Positions 35,797 through 44,714 of a stretch of DNA of 64,000 nucleotides are shown here, piece by piece; positions within the stretch are counted from its first letter, which is position 1; each line of letters begins with the position of its first letter. The translations under genes and the position numbers were made by a program. The notes beneath the pieces were generated by a model that saw only the letters and a program-made list of their open reading frames with translations, was not told the DNA's origin and did not search any database. Source of the stretch: Tenacibaculum jejuense (lineage in GTDB: Bacteria > Bacteroidota > Bacteroidia > Flavobacteriales > Flavobacteriaceae); contig NZ_LT899436.1 in NCBI RefSeq assembly GCF_900198195.1, positions 2,385,001 to 2,449,000 of the forward strand. The letters are read 5' to 3'.

Positions 35797-36858
35797 ATGG
35801 ACAAAATCGGAAAACGTATTGAAGCCTTTATCAAATTAGGTGATTTTTTAAGTCAATTTTCTAGAAATGAAATTTTAAAAGATGCTAAAGTAGAATTTAA
35901 TGATATTTTCTTTGATGGGTTTAAGCATCAACTAAAATTGGCAGAAGAAAATAACAGCTGGTTTACAAAAGAAAATCTACTATTTGCTTGTGAGAGCTGG
36001 GCGAGCGCTTTGACCGAAAAAAATATTGAACAGTGGACAAAAGATGAATCATTGAACAACGATTCAACAAAAACTGTTGCAATAATTATGGCTGGTAACA
36101 TTCCATTAGTTGGTTTTCATGATTTCCTTTCTGTACTAATTTCTGGTCATGCTGTTTTAACTAAACTTTCAAGCAACGATAAACACTTACTGCCTTTTTT
36201 AGCTAAATATCTTGAGTTTTGTAATGAAGAATTTAAAGGTAAAATTTCTTTCACCAGTGAAAAATTAGAAAATTTTGATGCAGTTATCGCCACAGGAAGT
36301 AATAATACTGCAAGATATTTTGAATTTTATTTTAAAGATAAACCTAATATTATTCGTAAAAACAGAAACTCAGTTGCAGTAATATCTGGAAATGAAAACG
36401 AAGAAGATTATGCAAAATTAAGCGAAGATGTTTTTCGTTATTTCGGTTTAGGGTGTCGTTCTGTTTCTAAATTATTCATTCCTAAAGGATATGATTTTGA
36501 TCAATTCTTTAAAGGCATGTACAATAAACAAGATATTATTAATAATACCAAGTATGCTAATAATTACGATTATAACAAAGCGGTATACTTAATGAGTGAA
36601 TTCGATATTCTTGAAAACGGATTTTTAATGATTAAAGAAGATGAAAGTTACGCTTCACCCATTGCATCTGTTTTTTATGAATATTATGAAAACTCTGATG
36701 ACTTAAAAATTAAACTTTTCGAAGACCGAGAAAAAATACAATGTGTAGTTTCTAAGGATTTTATTGAAAATGAAATCTCTTTCGGACAAACACAACATCC
36801 TAATTTATGGGATTATGCTGATGGCATAAACACATTAAACTTTCTATCAAACCTCTAA
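35797..36858 (+). CDS. Acyl-CoA reductase, LuxC family
   Basis: 353 aa. LuxC-like fold with NAD(P)-binding stretch IMAGNIPLVGFHDFLSVL, the dinucleotide-binding ATGSNNTARYFEFYF and the catalytic cysteine context FGLGCRSVSKLF. It should reduce an acyl-CoA to aldehyde. No luciferase genes (luxAB) are present, so light emission is not implied. First of a co-oriented run with serC (12-base gap), serA, DUF1015 and YggS. Confidence 0.9.
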   Translation: MDKIGKRIEAFIKLGDFLSQFSRNEILKDAKVEFNDIFFDGFKHQLKLAEENNSWFTKENLLFACESWASALTEKNIEQWTKDESLNNDSTKTVAIIMAGNIPLVGFHDFLSVLISGHAVLTKLSSNDKHLLPFLAKYLEFCNEEFKGKISFTSEKLENFDAVIATGSNNTARYFEFYFKDKPNIIRKNRNSVAVISGNENEEDYAKLSEDVFRYFGLGCRSVSKLFIPKGYDFDQFFKGMYNKQDIINNTKYANNYDYNKAVYLMSEFDILENGFLMIKEDESYASPIASVFYEYYENSDDLKIKLFEDREKIQCVVSKDFIENEISFGQTQHPNLWDYADGINTLNFLSNL

Positions 36859-36870
36859 ATTTTATTTTAA

Positions 36871-37935
36871 ATGAAAAAGCACAATTTTAGCGCGGGTCCA
36901 TGTATTTTACCTGAAGAAGTATTAAAACAAGCTTCTGAAGCTATTGTAAATTTTAATAATGACGACTTATCATTAATTGAAATTTCCCATAGAAGCGCAC
37001 CTTTTGTAGAGGTTATAGAAAAAGGAAGAAGACTAGCATTAGAGCATCTTAACTTATTAAATAAGGGGTATAAAGCTCTATTTTTACAAGGAGGCGCTAG
37101 TACTCAGTTCTTAATGACAGCTTATAATTTTTTAAGCAAAAAAGCTGCGTATTTAAATACTGGAACTTGGAGTACTAAAGCAATTAAAGAAGCTAGATTA
37201 TTTGGTGATTTAATTGAAGTAGCTTCTTCAAAAGATAAAAACTTCACTTATATTCCAAAAGAATATACGGTACCTAATGATGTAGATTTTTTTCATTGTA
37301 CCAGTAATAATACCATTTATGGAACACAAATGAAAACATTCCCAGAAACTAATGTTCCTTTGATTTGTGACATGAGTTCAGATATTTTTTCTCGTCAATT
37401 AGATTTTTCAAAATTTGACTTAATTTATGCTGGAGCTCAAAAAAATATGGGACCTGCTGGTACTACTCTAGTTGTTATTAAAGAAGATTTACTTGAGCGT
37501 ATTTGTAGAGAAGTTCCTTCTATGTTAAGCTACAAAGTTCATGTAGAAAGAGACAGTATGTTTAATACGCCTTCTGTTTTTGCAGTATATGTTTCTATGC
37601 TAACCTTAGATTGGTTAAAAGGCTTAGGCGGAGTTTCTTTTATTGAAGATGTAAATAAAAAGAAAGCGAAATTATTATATGATGAAATAGATAGAAATCC
37701 TCTTTTCAAAGGAATCGTATCCAAAGAGGATCGAAGTACTATGAATGCTACATTCACTATTGTTAACGAAGATTTACAGTCCCGTTTCGATTCGATGTGG
37801 AAAGAAGCTAACATTAGCGGAATAAATGGCCACCGTTCTGTTGGCGGTTACAGAGCTAGTATGTACAATGCTTTACCTTTATATAGTGTACAAGCATTAG
37901 TAGATGTAATGAAAGAGTTAGAAAGAAAAGCATAA
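36871..37935 (+). CDS. serC: Phosphoserine aminotransferase
   Basis: 354 aa, expected length. N-terminal HNFSAGPCILPEEV, PLP-binding lysine in DLIYAGAQKNMGPAG, HRSVGGYRASMYNA at the C-terminus: a clean SerC. Converts 3-phosphohydroxypyruvate with glutamate to phosphoserine (also used in pyridoxal-phosphate synthesis). Its residues look intact, in contrast with the serA product next to it. Confidence 0.96.
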   Translation: MKKHNFSAGPCILPEEVLKQASEAIVNFNNDDLSLIEISHRSAPFVEVIEKGRRLALEHLNLLNKGYKALFLQGGASTQFLMTAYNFLSKKAAYLNTGTWSTKAIKEARLFGDLIEVASSKDKNFTYIPKEYTVPNDVDFFHCTSNNTIYGTQMKTFPETNVPLICDMSSDIFSRQLDFSKFDLIYAGAQKNMGPAGTTLVVIKEDLLERICREVPSMLSYKVHVERDSMFNTPSVFAVYVSMLTLDWLKGLGGVSFIEDVNKKKAKLLYDEIDRNPLFKGIVSKEDRSTMNATFTIVNEDLQSRFDSMWKEANISGINGHRSVGGYRASMYNALPLYSVQALVDVMKELERKA

Positions 37936-38027
37936 AAACATATCATATTGAATTAGTTTCAGCATCTTATTATTTGGAGAAACTGAAATAATTTCAATTT
38001 GACGTACAAAACGAATTAAATTATAAA

Positions 38028-38969
38028 ATGAAAATATTAGTAAACGAAGGAATTACTCAAGGAGGAGTTGATATTTTAGAAAGCAAAGGATTTGAGGTAA
38101 TTATTACTAAAGTTGCTCAAGAACAACTTGAGAACTATATAAATGATAATAGCATTGATGCTATTTTAGTTAAAGACAATACACAAATTCAACAAGAATT
38201 GATTGATGGTTGTCCCACTTTAAAATTAATTGCTTCTGGTGGCTCAATGGATAACATCGACGTACAATATGCTATTGATCAAGGTTTACACATTGTTGAT
38301 AGTAAGGAAGGAAGTGCTAATGCTACAGCCGAATTAATTTTTGCTCACTTATCTGGTTTAGCTAGAAATTTACATTTAGCAAACAGAGAAATGCCTTTAG
38401 AAGGTGATATGAATTTTAAAGGATTACACAAATTATATCAAGGAGTAGAATTAAGTGGTAAAACGTTAGGTTTAATAGGAATTAATAGTTCAAGTTTAGC
38501 TACAGCAAAAATAGCTTTAGGTTATGGAATGAAAGTTGTGTTCTCTGATCCTGAAATTGTAGAAACATCACTTGAATTAGAGTTCTTCGATGGACAAACT
38601 GTAAATTTTGAATTTAACACTATTCCTTTTGATGAATTACTTGAAGAATCTGACTTTATAACTGTACACTTAAACTCAGATAACTTTAAATTAGGAGAAG
38701 CTGAATTTAAAAAAGTAAAAGAAGGCGTGATGATTATTAACTGTGTAAAAGAAGGTTTAGTAGATGAAATAGCATTAATTACTTCTATAGATAAAGGACC
38801 TATTCGTTATGCTGCTTTAGATGTTTTTGAAAATCAACCAAATCCAGAGATTCAATTATTAATGAATCCAAATTTATCATTATCACCTAATGTTGCTAAA
38901 GCTACAAACGAAGCACAAGAAAAAATTAGTATCGAATTGGCAAATCAAATTGCTAATTTACTATCGTAA
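38028..38969 (+). CDS. serA: SerA-like 2-hydroxyacid dehydrogenase with lost active site
   Basis: 313 aa, the short flavobacterial 3-phosphoglycerate dehydrogenase type. The fold is complete (KTLGLIG... beta strand, NIDVQYAIDQGLHIVDS, DFITVHLN, ALDVFE), but the key positions differ: the Rossmann glycines read LIGINSSSLA (149-158) instead of GFGRIGQA, the catalytic Arg is Lys241 (NCVKEG for NCARGG), the catalytic Glu is Gln270 (DVFENQP for DVFExEP) and the catalytic His is Asn288 (SPNVAK for TPHIGA). The substrate loop GRGGVGMDN is SGGSMDN. So it is probably not an active dehydrogenase. It follows serC by 92 bases. Comparison residues are recalled from Flavobacterium orthologues. Confidence 0.85.
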   Translation: MKILVNEGITQGGVDILESKGFEVIITKVAQEQLENYINDNSIDAILVKDNTQIQQELIDGCPTLKLIASGGSMDNIDVQYAIDQGLHIVDSKEGSANATAELIFAHLSGLARNLHLANREMPLEGDMNFKGLHKLYQGVELSGKTLGLIGINSSSLATAKIALGYGMKVVFSDPEIVETSLELEFFDGQTVNFEFNTIPFDELLEESDFITVHLNSDNFKLGEAEFKKVKEGVMIINCVKEGLVDEIALITSIDKGPIRYAALDVFENQPNPEIQLLMNPNLSLSPNVAKATNEAQEKISIELANQIANLLS

Positions 38970-38972
38970 TAT

Positions 38973-40214
38973 ATGGCTAAAATAAAACCGTTTAAAGCAG
39001 TTCGACCAACTCGAGATAAAGTTGCATTAGTTTCATCTAAATCTTATGAAACTTATCCAGAAAGTGAATTGAATGCTAAACTAGCATTCAATCCTTTTAC
39101 TTTTTTACATGTTGTAAACCCTGGATACAAATATCATATACAAGATGTTACGGGTGAAAAACGCTTTAAATTAGTTCATAATAGATATTTAGAGTTTAAA
39201 GAAGCTAACGTTTTTACACAAGATAAAACGCCATCTTTATACGTATATCAAAAAATATCTTCAGGAAAATCGTTCAGCGGAATCATTGCTGCTACTTCAA
39301 CTGAGGATTATCACAATAATGTGATCAAAATTCATGAACGAACACTAAGAAAAAGAGAATTACTATTTGAAAATTACTTGAAAAATACCGGATTTAATGC
39401 AGAGCCAGTACTCCTCACCTATCCAGACAATGATCAAGTAGAAACAATTATAAAAAAATATCAAAAAGAAAGAGCAGAATACGAGTTTACAACTTCAGAT
39501 AAAGATCTTCATTTGTTGTGGTTAATAGATACTCCATCAGATATTGAAAGTTTAACTGAAGCTTTTCAAAATATAGAAACACTTTATATTGCAGACGGAC
39601 ACCATCGCACAACATCATCTTGTATTTTAGCTAAAAATTTAGCTAACGAAAATCCAAATCACACAGGAGAAGAAGATTACAACTTCTTCATGAGTTATTT
39701 ATTACCTGAAAGTCAGCTTAGTATTTATGAATTCAACCGATTTATTAAAGATTTAAACGGTTTAACACCAGATGAATTTCTAATTGAGTTAGATACTTAT
39801 TTCAGAATAGAAAAAAGAGGTCAGGAATTATACAAACCAAAAGAAAAACATCATTTCAGTATGTATCTGAAAGGCGATTTTTATGCACTTTATTTACGTA
39901 AATCTGCCTATGAATTCACTGATGATTTAAGCAAATTAGATGCTGAAATTTTATTTCAAACTGTTTTAAAACCAATTCTAGGTATAGAAGATATTAGAAA
40001 TGATTCTAAAATTATCTATTCTCAAGATAAATCTGATAGTTTAGAACTTAAAACCAAAGTGGATAATGGACAATTTGTTGTTTCTTTTGGTATGATGCCT
40101 ACTTCTATACAAGAAATTAAAACTATAGTAGATAAAGGTTTAGTGATGCCGCCTAAAACAACATATATAGAGCCAAAATTAAGAAGTGCCTTAACAATTT
40201 ACGAAATCTTATAA
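38973..40214 (+). CDS. DUF1015 family protein
   Basis: 413 aa, family-typical length. Characteristic stretches: IKPFKAVRPTRDKVA at the start, HVVNPGYK, the YIADGHHRTTSS block in the middle and GMMPTSIQEIKTIVDKGLVMPPKTTYIEPKLRSAL near the end. The family is conserved but uncharacterised; it often sits beside ser genes and was proposed from context to act in phosphoserine/serine metabolism. Three bases separate it from serA and one base overlaps YggS, so the four genes are cotranscribed. Confidence 0.93.
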   Translation: MAKIKPFKAVRPTRDKVALVSSKSYETYPESELNAKLAFNPFTFLHVVNPGYKYHIQDVTGEKRFKLVHNRYLEFKEANVFTQDKTPSLYVYQKISSGKSFSGIIAATSTEDYHNNVIKIHERTLRKRELLFENYLKNTGFNAEPVLLTYPDNDQVETIIKKYQKERAEYEFTTSDKDLHLLWLIDTPSDIESLTEAFQNIETLYIADGHHRTTSSCILAKNLANENPNHTGEEDYNFFMSYLLPESQLSIYEFNRFIKDLNGLTPDEFLIELDTYFRIEKRGQELYKPKEKHHFSMYLKGDFYALYLRKSAYEFTDDLSKLDAEILFQTVLKPILGIEDIRNDSKIIYSQDKSDSLELKTKVDNGQFVVSFGMMPTSIQEIKTIVDKGLVMPPKTTYIEPKLRSALTIYEIL

Positions 40215-40873
40215 TGATAAAAGATAACCTTAATCAAATAAAAAGTAAACTTCCAAAAGAAATTACATTAGTTGCAGTATCTAAAACTAAGCCTTCAACT
40301 GATATTTTAGAGGCTTACGAAGCTGGTCAACGTATTTTCGGTGAAAATAAAATTCAAGAAATGGTAACAAAATACGATGAGTTACCAAAAGATATTCAGT
40401 GGCACATGATTGGTCATTTACAAAGAAATAAAGTGAAATACATGGCTCACTTTGTAGATTTAATTCATGGAGTTGACAGTTTTAAGACACTTTTAGAGAT
40501 TAATAAACAAGCACTTAAGCACGACAGAGTCATTAATTGTCTATTACAAGCTCGTATTGCGAAAGAAGAAACAAAATTCGGATTGCCATTCGATGAAATC
40601 AAAAATATTCTTAATTCAAAAGAATTTAGTAACTTAAACAACGTAAAAGTTGTCGGTTTGATGGGAATGGCTACTTTTACAGATAATCAAGATCAATTAA
40701 CAAAAGAATTTTCTTCATTATATAATCTATATAATGATCTTAAAGAAAATAATGCTGATTTTTCTATTTTATCAATGGGAATGAGCGGCGACTACAAGTT
40801 AGCCATAGAATGTGGAAGTACAATGGTTCGAATAGGAAGTTCTATTTTTGGAGCTAGAAATTACAAAAAGTAA
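40214..40873 (+). CDS. YggS-type PLP homeostasis protein (PLPBP)
   Basis: 219 aa. PLP-binding lysine context LVAVSKTKP, phosphate-binding end SMGMSGDYKLAIECGSTMVRIGSSIFG, and IQWHMIGHLQRNKVKYM: all family signatures. Stores and delivers pyridoxal phosphate, fitting its place with PLP-using serC. Start ATG shares its A with the end of DUF1015. Confidence 0.95.
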   Translation: MIKDNLNQIKSKLPKEITLVAVSKTKPSTDILEAYEAGQRIFGENKIQEMVTKYDELPKDIQWHMIGHLQRNKVKYMAHFVDLIHGVDSFKTLLEINKQALKHDRVINCLLQARIAKEETKFGLPFDEIKNILNSKEFSNLNNVKVVGLMGMATFTDNQDQLTKEFSSLYNLYNDLKENNADFSILSMGMSGDYKLAIECGSTMVRIGSSIFGARNYKK

Positions 40874-40902
40874 TCTCTATTCGATTACTAAACTGATTTT
40901 CT

Positions 40903-40910
40903 TATATTTG
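40903..40910 (+). promoter_or_regulatory. -7 box for the exonuclease operon
   Basis: TATATTTG, exact -7 consensus, 51 bases upstream of the ATG at 40962. The -33 element is not clear. Confidence 0.45.
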
Positions 40911-40961
40911 CCTTTAATGATTCCTTAATTTTACTAAACTTTTAACGGGAGAGATGTTTGC

Positions 40962-42059
40962 ATGTATGTAATTTTAGATATTGAGACCACTGGTGGAAAA
41001 TTTAACGAAGAAGGAATTACCGAAATAGCGGTATATAAGTTCGATGGTCATTCAATAGTTGATCAATTTATAACTTTAGTAAATCCTGAAAAGGAAATAC
41101 AAGAGTTTGTTGTTAGTTTAACAGGAATCAACAACAAAATGCTTCGTAATGCTCCAAAATTCCATGAAATAGCTAAACGTATAGTTGAAATTACAGAAAA
41201 CTGTATTATTGTTGCACATAATGCTGCTTTCGACTACAGAATGCTAAAAACTGAATTCAATCGTTTAGGTTATAACTACTTCAGAAATACGTTGTGTACA
41301 GTTTCATTAAGTAAAAAACTGATTCCAGAACAACCTTCATACAGTTTGGGTAAATTATGTAGAAACTTGGGAATTCCTGTCACAGATAGACATAGAGCAA
41401 ATGGAGATGCTTTAGCTACTGTAAAATTATTTCAACTTCTCTTAGAAAAGGACAAAGAAAAAAATATTGTTCAACAAACTATAAAGTATGTAGATAATAG
41501 AAATCATAAACTTAAAATTAAAAACATACTTGATGATCTTCCTGAAGAAGAAGGTATTTATTATGTGCATAATGAAGAAGGCAATGTTATTTTTATAGGT
41601 AGAGGTAAAAACATTCGGTTTGAAGCTAATAAACTGTTTTTGAAACAATCTAAACGTGCTTTAAAAATAAAAGATAAAGTAGACTCTATAACTTTTGAAA
41701 ATACAGGTAATGAATTATTTACACGTTTAAAATATTATTTACAATTAGATACTTTAAAGCCCAAATACAATATTATTCGTAAAAGAAAAATGACTGAAAA
41801 GAATTTTGGTCATGATCATTTTATTTTCATTTCTAAAGGAAGAATTCCAGAAGAAAATGCTGTAATTTTAGTAGAAAATAATGAAGTTATTGGATACGCT
41901 TATACCAATTTGTCGTATCAAACAAATAAAATAGAAATACTTAAAAATATTTTAACGCCTGTTAAAAATAAAATGTTAGCTAAAACAATTATCAAAAATT
42001 ATTTAACCACTAATAATGCTGATAAAATTGTACGATACGAACTAGAAAATAATTTGTAA
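40962..42059 (+). CDS. DEDDh exonuclease with GIY-YIG-like C-terminal part
   Basis: 365 aa. N-terminal about 1-165 is a DnaQ-like 3'-5' exonuclease: DIETTGG (D6, E8), HNAAFDYRML and HRANGDALATV carry the five metal/general-base residues. Residues about 190-280 resemble a GIY-YIG/UvrC-N module (EEGIYYVHNEEGNVIFIGRG, then FTRLKYYLQLDTLKPKYN). The architecture matches the Cho-like/epsilon-type proteins of flavobacteria. Probable DNA repair nuclease; not the replicative epsilon subunit on its own. Confidence 0.9.
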   Translation: MYVILDIETTGGKFNEEGITEIAVYKFDGHSIVDQFITLVNPEKEIQEFVVSLTGINNKMLRNAPKFHEIAKRIVEITENCIIVAHNAAFDYRMLKTEFNRLGYNYFRNTLCTVSLSKKLIPEQPSYSLGKLCRNLGIPVTDRHRANGDALATVKLFQLLLEKDKEKNIVQQTIKYVDNRNHKLKIKNILDDLPEEEGIYYVHNEEGNVIFIGRGKNIRFEANKLFLKQSKRALKIKDKVDSITFENTGNELFTRLKYYLQLDTLKPKYNIIRKRKMTEKNFGHDHFIFISKGRIPEENAVILVENNEVIGYAYTNLSYQTNKIEILKNILTPVKNKMLAKTIIKNYLTTNNADKIVRYELENNL

Positions 42060-42081
42060 TATTGCTCAAATAATAACTGCT

Positions 42082-42906
42082 TTGAGTACTCAAAAAACCA
42101 AAAGAAACTGGAAAGAAAAACTTCATGAAATTATTTATGAAGCAGATACACCTGAAGGAAAACTTTTTGATGTAATTCTTTTAATAGCTATCCTTTTTAG
42201 TATAACTATTGTTATGTTAGAAAGTGTAAATACTATCAATGATAAATACAGTTATGTTCTAAATATATCAGAATGGGCAATAACAATACTCTTTACTATA
42301 GAATACATCTTGAGAGTTATTTCTATTAAAAAACCTTCAAAATATATTTTTAGTTTTTATGGTATCATCGATCTTTTATCTACCATTCCTAAATATCTTT
42401 CCGTAATTTTTGTAGGTACGAACACTTTAGTTGCTTTAAGAGCATTGCGACTATTACGTGTATTTAGAATTTTAAAATTAGCACGATTTATAGGTGAATC
42501 TAATCACTTATCACAAGCAATAAAAGCTAGTTTAGCTAGAATTTCAGTTTTTTTATTTTTTGTTTTAATCATCTGTATCATTTTAGGATCGTTAATGTAT
42601 TTAATTGAAGGCGCAGAAAATGGTTTTACAAGTATACCTAGAAGTGTATATTGGGCCATAGTAACACTTACAACTGTTGGTTATGGAGACATTGCTCCAG
42701 GAACTCCTTTAGGACAATTTATTGCGAGTGCAATCATGATTTTAGGTTATGCTATAATTGCTATTCCTACAGGAATTGTTTCTTCAGAAATCGTGAAGAA
42801 AACTGAATTAGATTTAAATACACAATCTTGCCCTCATTGCGCTACTGAAGGTCATGATGATGATGCTATTTACTGTTATAATTGTGGAAATAAGCTACAC
42901 GAATAA
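42082..42906 (+). CDS. Voltage-gated potassium channel with C-terminal zinc ribbon
   Basis: 274 aa. Six-helix voltage-gated channel: S4 carries basic residues every third position from R120 to R135 (RALRLLRVFRILKLAR), the selectivity filter is TVGYGD (198-203). The cytosolic tail has a zinc ribbon, C250xxC253 and C265xxC268. The frame starts at TTG (42082); no in-frame ATG lies between the previous stop and the first helix, so TTG is taken. It overlaps miaA by one base. Confidence 0.9.
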   Translation: MSTQKTKRNWKEKLHEIIYEADTPEGKLFDVILLIAILFSITIVMLESVNTINDKYSYVLNISEWAITILFTIEYILRVISIKKPSKYIFSFYGIIDLLSTIPKYLSVIFVGTNTLVALRALRLLRVFRILKLARFIGESNHLSQAIKASLARISVFLFFVLIICIILGSLMYLIEGAENGFTSIPRSVYWAIVTLTTVGYGDIAPGTPLGQFIASAIMILGYAIIAIPTGIVSSEIVKKTELDLNTQSCPHCATEGHDDDAIYCYNCGNKLHE

Positions 42907-43829
42907 TGAATACATTAATCACTATCGTAGGACCAACAGCAATTGGTAAAACTGCACTAAGTATAAAATTAGCAAAATACTTTAATTGTGATGTTTTATC
43001 CTGTGATTCTAGACAGTTTTATAAAGAAATGGCTATAGGAACTGCCGTTCCTGAACCTTTTGAATTAGAAGCTGCTCAACATCACTTTATTCAAAATAGA
43101 AGTGTTTTTGAAGATTATAATGTCGGTAGTTTTGAAAAAGATGCCATTAAAAAACTTAATCAATTATTCACTGAAAATCCAACTCAAATTATGGTTGGTG
43201 GAAGTGGATTATATGTTGATGCTGTTTTAAGAGGTTTAGATTATTTTCCTGATGTAGATCCAAATATTAGAAAAAAATTATCTAAGGAACTTGAAGAAAA
43301 TGGCATTGAAACTTTACAAGAAAAGTTAAAAGAATTGGATCTTAAATCTTATGAAAAAATAGCAATTGATAATCCACATAGACTTATTCGTGCTTTAGAA
43401 ATATGCATTGGTACGAATAAACCTTACTCCTATTTCATCAATAAAGAAAAGGAACCCAGAAATTTTAAATCTATCAAAATTGGATTAATTGCTGATCGTG
43501 AAATTATTTACGATCGTATAAATCGAAGAGTAGATATTATGATAGAAAACGGTTTGTTAGAAGAAGCTAAAGCTTTATTTCCTCATAAAGATTTAAATGC
43601 GTTACAAACTGTTGGATATCGTGAGCTTTTTGAATATTTTGATGGAAACTGGGATTTAGATTTTGCAATTTCTGAAATTAAAAAGAATACAAGACGATTT
43701 GCAAAAAGACAATTAACTTGGTTTAGAAGAGATACAGAAACTCTTTGGTTTGATTTTAAAGATGATCACAAACAGATCATTAATAAAATAGAAGATCTTC
43801 AAAGAGAAAATTTGAATTCAAAATCATAA
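42906..43829 (+). CDS. miaA: tRNA dimethylallyltransferase
   Basis: 307 aa. P-loop GPTAIGKT, then DVLSCDSRQFYKEMAIGTA, GGSGLYVDAV and KRQLTWFRRD, the MiaA signatures. Adds a dimethylallyl group to A37 of tRNAs reading UNN codons. ATG overlaps the channel stop (TAATG), so it is translationally coupled. Last plus-strand gene before the small-RNA region. Confidence 0.97.
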   Translation: MNTLITIVGPTAIGKTALSIKLAKYFNCDVLSCDSRQFYKEMAIGTAVPEPFELEAAQHHFIQNRSVFEDYNVGSFEKDAIKKLNQLFTENPTQIMVGGSGLYVDAVLRGLDYFPDVDPNIRKKLSKELEENGIETLQEKLKELDLKSYEKIAIDNPHRLIRALEICIGTNKPYSYFINKEKEPRNFKSIKIGLIADREIIYDRINRRVDIMIENGLLEEAKALFPHKDLNALQTVGYRELFEYFDGNWDLDFAISEIKKNTRRFAKRQLTWFRRDTETLWFDFKDDHKQIINKIEDLQRENLNSKS

Positions 43830-43853
43830 ATAAGATACTTTTCAAATTCTTTC

Positions 43854-43938
43854 ACTCAATATAATATCACTTTTACTCGATAAGTAATCGTATTCACTCA
43901 ATACAGATTGTACAAACATGACTATTATTATACATTTG
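43854..43938 (+). promoter_or_regulatory. Triple 21-bp-phased repeat and promoter of small RNA 1
   Basis: Three direct repeats ACTCAATA (43854-43861), ACTCGATA (43875-43882) and ACTCAATA (43896-43903), each start exactly 21 bp after the last. Four bases later comes a TTG -33 (43908-43910), 20 bases of spacer and the -7 box TACATTTG (43931-43938). Direct repeats at two helical turns just above -33 are the hallmark of LytTR-type activator sites; the factor is not encoded in this window. Confidence 0.7.
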
Positions 43939-43942
43939 AATT

Positions 43943-44142
43943 GAGAAAGAAAAACAACGTAATCTTTTGAAAAAGAAAAGTAAAATTGAAATGAATTGAA
44001 AAATAAAAAATTGCTAGAAAAGGAAGAAATTTGCTAAAGAAAATGAATCTAAAAACAAAAAATTAGAAAAATGAAAATGTAATTTCTGTTTCTTTAAAAC
44101 TTATAAACCCCATCAAAAAGCTATGATTTGATGGGGTTTATT
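43943..44142 (+). ncRNA. Predicted small RNA 1 (tandem family)
   Basis: About 200 nt from an expected start near 43943 to a terminator at 44105-44139. It begins with GAGAAAGAAAAACAA, contains the core box AAAAATTGCTAGAAAAGGAA (44006-44025), followed by a degenerate echo AAATTTGCTAAAGAAAATGAA-like, then a hairpin whose loop reads AAAGCTATGATT. No ORF longer than eight codons. The same blocks in the same order recur in small RNA 2. Purine-rich and largely unstructured apart from the terminator. Family unknown to me; comparison with the Rfam flavobacterial candidate motifs is the obvious check. Confidence 0.65.
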
Positions 44143-44148
44143 TTATTT
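44104..44148 (+). terminator. Intrinsic terminator of small RNA 1
   Basis: Stem AAACCCCATCA (44105-44115) / TGATGGGGTTTA (44129-44140) then a T-rich tail (TTTTATTTTT). The 13-base loop includes CTATGATT, shared with the loop in small RNA 2. Confidence 0.85.
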
Positions 44149-44165
44149 TTAAAATCACATCATGC

Positions 44166-44531
44166 TACAATCCCATCCAAGAATTGAAGGCAGAAGTATG
44201 TGCTTTTTTTATTTTATTTCCATCATAAAATAAATCCACCACATTCTTTACCATCTTCTGTATAAAATATCATTCCTGCTCTTTTTGTACGTTTATGATA
44301 GACTATTCCATTTACTTCATCTCCTTTACTCGGAAAATGATTTGCGTTGGTAATAACCATTTTTACGGTTCCATCATTTTCTACAATATTAATTCGTTCA
44401 ACATCTATAGTGCCAAATTTTTTATTGGTGGCAAACTGTTTAAAAGCTAACGAAGCAAATGTTATGATCCCTAAAGCTATTGTAATTGCAAATGTTCTTA
44501 AAAAGATTAGTTCTTTATTTGTATTTCTCAT
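44166..44531 (-). pseudogene. Frameshifted remnant of a Bacteroidota conserved protein
   Basis: The intact frame 44223-44531 gives 102 aa: membrane anchor (about 10-32), then FGTIDVERINIVENDGTVKM and RTKRAGMIFYTEDGKECGGF, a conserved pattern of a flavobacterial family of unknown function. It stops after CGGFIL. One extra T in the TTTT run at about 44226-44229 breaks the frame: skipping it continues CGGFIYDGNKIKKAHTSAF and ends in NSWMGL at a stop near 44166. Family members I recall continue with ECGGFIYDG and are much longer, so the gene is both frameshifted and truncated. Confidence 0.6.
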
Positions 44532-44714
44532 TGTGTTTAGTTTTTTTTAATGACATCTCAAAACTACTTAGATCACAAAGTTTGAGAAATGGCTTTCTAA
44601 TGAATACAGGAAAATTTTTAAAGAACTAAGGAAAAAAACAAAAGAACAAAAACGACTCAAATACTTAGTTTAACAGTACGTTTATACATCTTTTGAAAAT
44701 ATATTAAAGTTTTT

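Noticed and set aside
35797..36858. Bioluminescence (lux) cluster
   Set aside because: The LuxC-like reductase is alone; no luciferase or fatty acid synthetase/transferase genes are present.
43854..43903. ACTCAATA repeats as a CRISPR-like or satellite array
   Set aside because: Only three 8-bp units with 13-bp spacers and a promoter directly after them; far too short for CRISPR and phase-locked like activator sites.
43943..44142. Short ORFs (up to about eight codons) within the small-RNA units
   Set aside because: None is conserved between the two copies, none has a credible start, and they are interrupted at once; the units are better read as non-coding.
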